From contig BFEA01000016.1 in assembly GCA_003427395.1 (NCBI GenBank), positions 4,147,814 to 4,177,415 of the forward strand: 29,602 bases of DNA, in the 5' to 3' direction. The first letter of the stretch is position 1. Each line of letters opens with the position of its first letter. A program made the position numbers and the translations under genes. Below the pieces are notes generated by a model, which ran no database searches, was not told the DNA's origin, and worked only from the letters and a program-made list of their open reading frames with translations. Below, piece after piece: positions 18,421-27,020 of this stretch. This DNA is from Chara braunii (taxonomy: Eukaryota; Streptophyta; Charophyceae; Charales; Characeae).

Positions 18421-21400
18421 ATGGATAACCTTGATACATTATACTGTAGGAACGTGGCATGGAAAAAATGCGTTGACTCAGCCGACCTGGACCTGCGTTC
18501 CCTCAATATTAATGGCTTGGCATCGAGTAGACCAGAAAAACGCCAGGCCATTTGGGACCAACTGAAAGGAATAGGAGGCAGGCGTTGTCCGGACGCGATC
18601 TGCATACAAGAAACTCACCTGCAAAACAATCCAGATCATAACAGAGCCCATAAGCTAGTCTGGCCTTATACGGCCATAAGAGCCCACGCGCCGAGACCTG
18701 GATCAGCAGGGGTGGCAATTTGGATCCCCCCTGACTCAAGGTTCCAACCGGTTCACTGGGTTGTGGACGAAGCGGAAAGGCGATGGGCCTCGGTCTTGGG
18801 AATGTTAGAGTTAGAACTGCTCCGTGTTCTCTGTATCTACTCTCCAAACTCAATAGGGGAGAGGAAGGAGTTCTTGGGGAAAACTGGTGCACAAGTCTTG
18901 GAAGGTATCCCTCTAACTATAACAGGGGACTTCAATGCGACCCTAGATAAAGGCCTGGACAGATGGAACCCCAGGAATCGCCCTCCTTTGCGGCGCTAGA
19001 GGACGAGCAAATGTTAGCGGACCTCTGTGAGACTCTTTCAGTCTTCGATACATTCCGGCGCCTGCACCCCCAAGCACAGGCGTTCACGTGCATTAGGGAC
19101 AACAATCCGGTCCGCCTATCCAAATCTCGAATTGACCTCATCCTACTGTCCAATGACCTGGAAGGAGCCCTGCGATGGTCAATGATCCTCCCACGCAGCC
19201 CGCACTCGGGTCTGGATCACAAAACTTGTGGGATAGTACTGACAATGAGAAAAAGGTCAGACCAAGGGTCATGCTTCTTCAAATTAAACACCTCCCTACT
19301 TAAAGATTTATCATTCTCACAAATGATACGACACGAATGGGAATTTTGGCGCCAGCAAAAGCACCTTTTTGATTCCTACCTTGTATGGTTCAACAACGAC
19401 CTTGTGTTTCTGACAAAAAATGCAAAGAATTCTCCAAAGCTAAAGCAGCCCTGCGACAACAACTTGAAATGACCAAACACAACGAACTAATAGTCCTGGA
19501 GAGGCAGACAGAGTCACAACATCTTACCTCCGCGCAGAAATCACTGAATCTCATAGACTCTATCCAAAATGCTAAAGTCCGACTTCTACAATACGCTCTG
19601 CATAGATGGCAGGGAATCAGAATCAGAGGGAAGATGGCTAAACTCACCCACGAGGCCTCCATGGACACTCGTTTTTTCTCCATGGCCACCGCACGAGCAC
19701 GACGGACGGTCATCGAGGTTTTTTTTGACCCAGACGATAACAACATCATTGCCACTGACACAGCTCACTGCACCCTAATCACCAGGAAGTTCTTCAAACA
19801 GCTATATACCTCCCAAGTCCTATCCCCGTATGGGGAAGAAAGGATTCGGGAAATACGAGACTTCCTACTCCTAGTGGACCGACATATCTCTTCTCAACAA
19901 CGAGACAAGCTGGAGATAGAGCTGACAAAAGAAGAAATATGGACATCACTCCTCCAAATGAAGGAGGAAAAAACCCCTGGTATTGACGGTTTCCCCAAAG
20001 AATTTTGGAAAACCATGTGGACGGATCTCAGTACCGACCTGTGGGAATATTACCAAAAGGTATGGGAGGCCGGGCAAATGGGGGATACTGTAGGGAAAGG
20101 AGTGTTATCTCTCCTATACAAAAAAGGCGACAAAATGAACATTAGAAACTACAGACCTATTACTCTGCTCACCGTGGTATATAAAATGCTTTCCAAAGCA
20201 TTGGCCAACCGCATGGCGACAGTATTGGAGGAGGTCATTCACCCAGCCCAAACAGGGTTCATGTCCGGCAGGAATATTCAAGAAAACATCCTACTGGTTA
20301 ACGACGTGGTCCAATTGGCGCGCCGAAAACAGGCAAACGCGGCCATTATCTTTATAGATTTCGAAAAAGCCTATGACCACGTGGACTGGGAATTCCTAGA
20401 CATGTGTTTGGAAAGAATGAACTTCGGACCCACCTTCCGGCGCTGGGTCAAGATCCTCCATAATAATGCCACAACATGTGTTCAGGTCAATGGGTCAGTG
20501 GCGCCTCCATTTGAACTCCAACGGTCAGTGAGACGAGGGGACCCCATTGCCCCCTATCTCTTCTTGGTAATTATGGAAGCTCTGTCAGCCAATCTGCGAC
20601 AGAACAAAAACCTCACACGTATCAAGATATCGAATATCCCGGAAGAGGCAATACCTATCTGCTCCCTGTTTGTTGATGACCTTACCATAATGGTAGAGGC
20701 GACTGAGGCCAACATGGAAGAAATCCAGCACCTCATGAACAAATTCTGCCGCCTGTCGGATATGACGGTAAATTGGGGACAAAAGACTACAGGATGCGGT
20801 AAATTGGGGACAGAAGACTACAGGATGGTGGATGCATCACCAAGGGGGCAGACCTCCAGAGAACTCGAGAATCACACGACCCCCTAAGAATTCTAGGGCC
20901 ACTGATCACTGCCAGAGGAAGGCCAGCATCGAATGACGAGTATCTGACCGGACCAGGACAAATCAAATTGGAAAAATGGAACAATAAACGCACATCCATC
21001 TTTGGGCGGGCATGTGTCATTAACAATGTGATCCTTGCCACACTCTGGTATAACTACCGTATAAGGCCATCCTATGGCCTATGAGTAATGGGGGGCTCAA
21101 AGTACTGAAACAACAACTGGCGGCCTTCCTGTGGAGAGGCGATAGTAACATCTCCCATGCCATAAGCTGCGTTGCGTGGGACTCGGTGATCCAGCCCAAG
21201 AACAAAGGAGGCTTAGGAATCGTGGATCCGGCCACAAAATTCCACGCTCTCTCGATTCGCTGGCTTCAACTTATCATCTTCTCACTGTCCTCCCCATGGG
21301 TCCCCCTTGCCCTGGCACAAATCTCTGACCTCGCCCCAGAATCTCCACCTGAGATTGATCCCCGAGTATGGATGGAGGATAGATACTGGAGGTTACCTAG

Positions 21401-23015
21401 GAAGTGCAGAAACGGGGATCCTAACGACAGATATTGGGTGTGTCTCATACGTACATGGAGGAGGCTCCCCCCCCTCCCAACTGGCCGGTTCCAGAGAGGT
21501 GGGAAGAAATATTCAGGCAGCCCCTATTCGAAAACCGCCTAATAACGGATTCCGAAGGGTGTGTGCGGTACGCGTCGAATTCACCATGGAAGGGTTGGGT
21601 GAAACACGGTGTACGACGGGTTGGGGACCTTTGGGACGCTGAGGCAAGGAATTGGAAGAGCGCGGAGAGGTTACGAACAACACTACGTTGTTGTCACCTC
21701 ACCGAAAGAGCAGTGATTGAGTCGATTGACAGCTTCCCCCTCCACTAGTACGCCACTCTTAGAATAGGTCCTTGCATTAAGGAAGATGACAGGGTAGGGA
21801 TGCCTGACCACGAGCGGGAGGTGGGGCACGTCCACCTCGCGGACCAGGCACATGTGCTAGTTGAAGTCTTCTTCATTCTAAAGGACGACAGACTGCGGTG
21901 TAACCATCAGCCCTTCATATGGAAGGAGCAGAGGGATGTCTATCGCATCAGGGTCATTAATGAGTGAGGCCACCACCGGGCATATAGCCCAATGACTCCT
22001 GACTCCAATCTAGGACCTCCCCCTGGACCCTGATGAGTGGCAATGGACCCTGAGCATCCCAACCAGGAAGGGAGAGGCAAAAGCACTGACACTATGCAAA
22101 TTAAAATCTAAATCTGCTTATCGAATGCTCAGGCCCAAATGAAGATTACGAGACCGTGTAGAAGACAAATGGTATCGCCACCTCAATATAGACCGCAAAC
22201 TATTGAAACCCATCTGGTGGTTTGCACACTACAGCAAAAGACCCGCCAAAATCTCCACACTCCAGTGGCAAATACAGCACAGGTGTCTACCCACCAATGA
22301 TTGGCTGATAGACCATACCCGCCTGGAACAACAAGGGAAGACACTACCATGGTGCCATAAATGTCTCCTGAGCTACCCCGAGAGGAGGAGGGCTGAGACC
22401 ATCGAACATATATTCCTCCAATGTCCTGCATCAGTGCTATTATGGAGAAGTTGGGACAGGATTTGGCGTCACATAGTCCTCGGTGCGGTCTGGCCATGGG
22501 ACTGGAGGGCCCTTCTCTTGGGGTATTACCCTCCATTCCGAGGGAAGGCATTTGAGGAAAACATGTTCATCCTAGGCAGACGGAGTGTCCTATGGACTAT
22601 ATGGTGGATAAGGTGTTGTCGGGAGATAGAGGGGGCGAGGGTGGAAGACGGCGAGTCCATGGAGCAAATCCGAACATTGGTCCAGCACGAGATAGCGGCC
22701 CAATGGAAGACAGTCAAAGACAAGCTCGACCTGATGTATTCCTGGGGGGATATGAACAGGATCATCTCTACATTCAGCAAGAACTGGCTGGGTGGAGAGA
22801 GGGAGGGATGGGTGGCCGAGGTGAAGTGGACCGGCCGCCAACCTGAAAGGGAATCGCAGGGAGAACCCCGGACAGAGATAGTAAGAGACTACCAGCTGAT
22901 CTTTCACGACTGGACCACGATTGATCCCGGCACCCCGCTACGACCTGCTCAGGACTTCGCAAACCCTTTCCCACCCCACCCGCTATCCTTAGCAGAAATA
23001 CTGCCAGTTGCATGA
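18421..23015 (+). pseudogene. LINE-1 ORF2: AP endonuclease, reverse transcriptase, zf-RVT; decayed
   Basis: ORF2 proteins nick target DNA and copy the LINE RNA in place. Endonuclease motifs appear in order: SLNINGLAS (residues 27-35), IQETH (Glu64), TGDFNATLD, then in another frame SRIDLILLS and SGLDHK. RT motifs follow: TPGIDGFPKEFW, NYRPITLL, QTGFMSGRNIQENI, motif A FIDFEKAYDHVDW (20350-20388), motif B RRGDP (about 20530-20545) and motif C FVDD (20669-20680; FADD is usual). The C-terminus (22203-23015) has CLPTNDWL and a CHKC...HIFLQC zinc motif typical of zf-RVT. Lesions: frameshifts near 18963-18995, 19413-19418 (A6 run), about 20880, 21070, 21465 (C run) and 22015; a 31-bp duplication (20766-20827); stops at 21746, 21965 and 22140. 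The ATG at 18421 is the first in frame. Confidence 0.9.
20766..20827 (+). repeat. 31-bp tandem duplication inside RT
   Basis: CGGTAAATTGGGGACA begins at 20766 and again at 20797, a period of 31 bp with few differences. Because 31 is not divisible by 3, it shifts the frame just after VNWG, the conserved block downstream of motif C. Confidence 0.85.
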
Positions 23016-23576
23016 GACCCGGTTTCCCCCACCAACCCGGATCCCAGCACGCGTCACTTCAAAGGGTGATTGCTCAAAAGTAGAATTTATGGGACGTTGG
23101 ACCCGGTTTCCAGCAGGTCAGGATATTAAGTCAATAATAGTCAAATGTCAGTCGTTTCCAGCTGATTTCTGTGCAGCTCATTCCGGCCTTCTGCTGCTGC
23201 AGCCTTTTTTCAATAGATACCACTGCAGAGTGCAAAGACACAAAGACACTATAGGCGCCATGAGGATAGTAGGTGGATGGCGNCGGCTAGGGGAGGGAGG
23301 GAGACGCCACTGGTGCCCCCCAGTGTTTCTCCCCCCCATACCCGACCCGGCTGCAGGATAGGCATGTAATGAGGTGATAGGATATGGGACACTGGACCCG
23401 GATTCCAGTACAATGGCGTCACCTTCAAGGTCGCAAAGATGTATTTATGGGACGCTGGACCCGGTTTCCAGCAGGTGTTGCTCCCCACCAATAGATGGAG
23501 CGGCCCGCCAGGCAAAGCCTCAATCCCGGTGGTTCTCTTACCACCACCAGGATAGAGGTCTTGCACAAGGGCCTTN
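23016..23576 (+). other. LINE-1 3' UTR with three repeated stem-loops
   Basis: A motif of about 30 nt, TATGGGACGCTGGACCCGG then TTTCCAGCAGGT, recurs at 23088-23118, 23383-23410 and 23446-23476. Each copy can form a 6-bp hairpin (GCTGGA/TCCAGC; ACTGGA/TCCAGT in the second; GTTGGA/TCCAGC with one wobble in the first). Near the tail lie a GCTCC/GGAGC stem (from about 23479 to 23501) and GGTGGT/ACCACC (23528-23533/23540-23545). Related sequences end LINE-2 and LINE-3. They may be the signal the RT recognises. Confidence 0.75.
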
Positions 23577-23600
23577 AAAAAAAAAAAAAAAAAAAAAAAA
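23577..23600 (+). other. Poly(A) tail of LINE-1
   Basis: A 24-A run follows GGGCCTT and one N, ending at the putative right target duplication. Confidence 0.9.
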
Positions 23601-23616
23601 GATTTTTCTTTTCATT
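23601..23616 (+). repeat. Putative right target-site duplication of LINE-1
   Basis: GATTTTTCTTTTCATT, degenerate match to 12736-12750, directly after the poly(A). Confidence 0.5.
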
Positions 23617-23743
23617 ATTATGTTTTTCTTTTTTTTTCCCCCTTTCATATTTGCATATGTAGGTAAAAANAAAGAATCAAAGAAACATGAGAACCATGAT
23701 TATCCACCAGCAATCAGAAAAAAATGAAAAAAAGAAAGTTCCC
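23617..23743. other. Short spacer between the tails of LINE-1 and LINE-2
   Basis: T-rich then A-rich sequence with one N. No gene or repeat family recognised. Confidence 0.5.
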
Positions 23744-24107
23744 TTTTTTTTTTTTTTTTAAGACGCCCTCACCAGTGATAGTGGTGCTGGTAAGAGCAGA
23801 CACCACTACCACCTGGGGAGAGGCTCCATCTATTGGTGGGGAGCATCACCTGCAGGAAAACGGGTCCAGCGTCCCATATACAGAATGAACTTCCTCAGAG
23901 GTAATATGTTGGAAACCGGGTACAGCGTCCCCTCACTAACTATCCTGTACTGTCCAAACCAAGACCCCGGGCAGGGGCTCAGCAGGGTTACTGGGGGGCA
24001 CCAGAAATCCTTGTTTGGTCCCCTGCCCACCTTCCTGGTCACTCTACCGCACTTCCTTCTGAGAATGTCTGAGAATGTCTAAGAAATGTCAAAAGTAAAG
24101 ATGGTGG

Positions 24108-24112
24108 TATAG
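24108..24112 (+). repeat. Target-site duplication (left) of the solo LTR
   Basis: TATAG, identical to 25240-25244. Confidence 0.85.
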
Positions 24113-24648
24113 TGTGGCATACTGAGCCACACGGGCCCCAGTTAGGGCCCGGTTCCAGACAGGCAGGATAAGGCCTGAGGGACGACGGTTCAGACGAGGC
24201 CCGAATAGGCCTGGACCACGGCGGTTCAGGCAGGCCCAGGCCAAACGGCCACAAGGCCGGTACCGGTCCAGCCTAGGACCCACCGACAGCGGTTCAGAGG
24301 CTGCCACATTTTGGGCGCCAAACCAGTTTAAATCTGGACCGCCGATTCAGATCAACGGTCCAGGCCGGAAGGTACCAGTAGGCAAGAGGCCGGCCCAGCA
24401 CTACAAAAGGCTGGGTACCAGCCTCAGTCCGGGAGATTAGTATGAGGTTAGTCTGGGCGAAGTTAGGCTTCAGGATTAGCGCAGCTTGGCAGCGTTAAGC
24501 AGATTAGCGCAGCACAGCAGCGAGGAGACAGCGAGCGCAGCAGCGAAGGGGACAGCGCAGCGGCCCTGCCGCGCCATAGCCAGGTACCGGGAGGAAGGCT
24601 CTGCCTTCTCTCCCTCTGTTCCTCCACCCTCCAGCTCTCTCTCTGTCT

Positions 24649-24710
<62 letters not shown>

Positions 24711-25239
24711 TACCTTCTCAGTCTAGTCTGGGTTCTCCTACGGGACTACTGCAGATGAGAGATGGTTACGAGTTTTGGTGACATCTGAGACAGCGACATG
24801 GGGACTACGAGTTGAGGACTATTTCGGGATCTGCTTTCATCTTCCTTCTGAAGGTGTACTTGACATTGTGAGATCGACATCTGGGATATTGTGAGACTTG
24901 GCATTCGCGACATTTCGGATTCTTGTCACTTCTGATAGTTCAAGATACTATCTTTGGAAACATTGAGTTGACGTCATCTTCCCTCTCCTCCTCCTTCGTC
25001 TCTCTCCTCTCTCCCTTCGCCCGTGCATGATCTTGGTCCTTGGCCCTTCGTCTATACTCGAGGCCAGGGCATTCACACCCTGATGAATGTTTGAGAGTGT
25101 TTCGATTGCAGTCCGAGTCAGGTCTGAGTCAGTCCAAGGTATCTCAAGTCTTCCGATTGCATCTGTATAACTCCGTATTATCTGGTCGGTTCTGGGAATC
25201 TGCGCCATACTTATGACTGTGTTTCACAAGTATGCAACA
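24113..25239 (+). mobile_element. Solo LTR (1,127 bp) with target duplication
   Basis: Ends are TGTGGCATAC (24113-24122) and GTATGCAACA (25230-25239), inverted at 9 of 10 positions, with TG...CA. The 5-bp direct repeats TATAG at 24108-24112 and 25240-25244 are a perfect target duplication. No primer-binding site, polypurine tract or coding region lies between, so this is a solo LTR left by LTR-LTR recombination. CTACAAAAGG near 24400 may be a TATA-like element on the plus strand; a CT microsatellite follows at about 24640. It is not related by eye to LTRs A or B. Strand is tentative. Confidence 0.9.
24643..24707. repeat. CT microsatellite in the solo LTR
   Basis: Over 30 CT units. A Ser/Leu repeat frame across it is an artefact. 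Confidence 0.95.
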
Positions 25240-25244
25240 TATAG
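25240..25244 (+). repeat. Target-site duplication (right) of the solo LTR
   Basis: TATAG, identical to 24108-24112. Removing the LTR and one copy rejoins the LINE-2 3' UTR. Confidence 0.85.
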
Positions 25245-25351
25245 TCACCTACCTCTAGCATCCCCAGACGTAGAAAAGGGAGGAAACCAGAGGCAGAGAA
25301 ACACAGGAAAACACAAAAAAAGCGCAGAGAAAACCTACCACTAGTCCCCCA

Positions 25352-26504
25352 CTAGCCCCCCACATATTCCTCCAGGGCCAGCAGGTGAGGGGGAAAGGGA
25401 TCAGGGAAGTCCTGGGCGGGTCTCAACTGTTCCCTGGGATCTACTTTTATCCAGTCCTTGAAGTGAAGCTGATAGTCTCTTTCCCTTCCTCCCTCTCATT
25501 CCTCTCTGTGTCCATCTTTCTGCGGCTGGTCCAATATGTCTCCTGTCCAGCTTACCCTCGCGACCCAGCCCTCCCTCCTCCCCCCCAGCCAGTCCACACA
25601 AAACCGGGAGATAATTTTGTCGATGTTCATCTTGTTGTGCACCTGCTCCAGGTTTTCCTTAACACTCTGCCATTGTGGCATAATCTCGTGCTGGAAAACT
25701 AGTCGTATCTGCTCTGTGACTTCCCCCTCTTCCACCCTGGCCCCCTCCAATTCTATAATGCATCTTCTCCACCATATAGTCCANAGGACAGTACGTCTAC
25801 CCAGGGAGTACATATTCGCTACAAAAGCATTGTCCCGGAGCTGGGGACAGTGCCCCAACAAAATTGCCTTCCAATCCCAAGGCCATGATAAGCCTGGAAC
25901 AATGTGCCGCCAGATCCTCTCCCACCATCACCATAATAAGACGGCAGCAGGGCATTGTAGGAAGATGTGCTCAATCGTCTCGGGGCGCCTTTTTCCGGGG
26001 AAATTTTGGTGGCAGCTCCGGCACCAGGGGAGCGCCCTTCCTTGCTGTTCAAGCTGCGTGTGATCAACCAGCCAGTCGTTGGTTGGCAGCCATCAATGGG
26101 CAATTTGTCATTGGAGAGCGGAGATTTTTGCTGGCCTTTTCTGATACTCCTTGAACCATTGAATTGGTTTGAGCGTGCTTCTGTCTATATTAAGGTGGCG
26201 CTGCCATCTGTCCTCGACCACGTCTCGCAGCCCACGCTTGGGTCTGAGCATTCCGTAGACCGACTTTGTTTTAAGGGCAGCTAAAGGCACCGTCTTTCCA
26301 ACCCCCTGTCCCCACCTTCCCCTGCCTTGCCATGACCATCTCCATTCCTGGGGATCGAAGGGAAGGTTCTCAATCGGGGTCATTGGGTGATACACTCTTT
26401 CGCCTTTCTCTTCTTCTACCAGCTTGATGCGATAGACATCCGATTTTCTTTTCCAGATGAAAGGTAGGTTACTCCCTCGTAGTTGCCCTGTTTCTGTGAC
26501 ATCG
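25352..26504 (-). pseudogene. LINE-2 ORF2 C-terminal part (zf-RVT and tail)
   Basis: Read from 26504 leftward, the protein has LPFIWKRKSDVYRIKLV, NLPFDPQEWRW, SVYGMLRPKRGLRD and KRPAKIS, all aligned with LINE-1 ORF2. After a frame change near 26100 comes the zinc motif region (HIFLQCPAAVLLW in another frame), then WTIWWRRC and IEGARV-like sequence, ending DPFPPHLLALEEYVGG and a stop at 25352-25354, which matches LINE-1's DFANPFPPHPLSLAE ending. At least two frameshifts (about 26100 and 25830) and one N (25784) break it. RT and endonuclease are missing because LINE-3's tail lies at 26505. Confidence 0.85.
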
Positions 26505-26530
26505 TTTTTTTTTTTTTTTTTTTTTTTTTT

Positions 26531-27020
26531 AATAAAACATGCCCTCTGCAATGCTAGCGATGTTGATAGGAGCAGACACCGCTAGCACCCGGGGGAGAGT
26601 TCCATCTATTGGTAGGGAGCAGCACCTGCTGGAATCCAGCGTCCCTTAACAATTGCATTCGTTTGTGCAGTAGATGTATCTGTGTGCCCCTGAGGGTGCT
26701 GATACTGACTTCTATAGAATGAGCTGGAGTATGAAAAAAACATGCATGCCCCCTTTTTCTTTCTAATCCAATCCATATTTATTCAATATTCTTGAAGGCC
26801 CCCTTGGGGGGCTGGTGTCGGATTCCAAACGATGTAGCTGAGCTGGAGACCCATCCTTGACCGGCAATAGACAGATGAGAGTGCTAGACAGGAGGGGAGA
26901 GGGGGGGAGGGGGGGATTGTGGAGGAGGATGGATATAGGGGGCAAGATAAGGGTGTAGATCAGGGGAAGGGTGAGTCATAGGAAAGGGTTTGACCAGGCC
27001 AGATGGTAGGGGAGGTTCTA
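26531..27020 (-). other. LINE-3 3' UTR
   Basis: About 490 nt between the ORF2 stop and the poly(A). The last about 110 nt match the LINE-1 and LINE-2 ends. A G-rich patch on the plus strand lies at 26889-26924. No gene. Confidence 0.7.

Larger units (their letters stand above)
12751..23600 (+). mobile_element. LINE-1: long L1-clade LINE with tandem-monomer 5' UTR, inactive
   Basis: I read this as one element of about 10.85 kb: tandem 5' monomers (12752-13660), the rest of the 5' UTR, ORF1 (15403-18385), a 35-bp gap, ORF2 (18421-23015), a 3' UTR with stem-loops (23016-23576), and poly(A) (23577-23600). The ORFs, 3' UTR and tail are well supported by order and motif. Extension of the 5' UTR to 12751 rests on the putative target duplication and the absence of any other boundary. 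Frameshifts and stops in both ORFs make it non-autonomous. No second copy of the 5' region is in the window, so the 5' limit is inference. Confidence 0.65.
23744..26504 (-). mobile_element. LINE-2: minus-strand LINE 3' part, split by a solo LTR
   Basis: Poly(A) appears as T16 at 23744-23759. The 3' UTR runs 23760-24112 and resumes at 25240-25351 after a solo LTR insertion. ORF2 C-terminal sequence runs from 26504 to the stop at 25352-25354. Its 3' UTR matches LINE-1's: the GGGACGCTGGACCCG motif at 23848-23879, a weaker copy at 23909-23932, and the CCACCAATAGATGG block. At 26504 it is interrupted by LINE-3's tail, so its 5' part is unseen. Confidence 0.85.

Noticed and set aside
26108-26551. 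147-codon minus-strand frame starting with a poly-Lys run
   Set aside because: Its first codons are LINE-3's tail; the true LINE-2 sequence begins at 26504.
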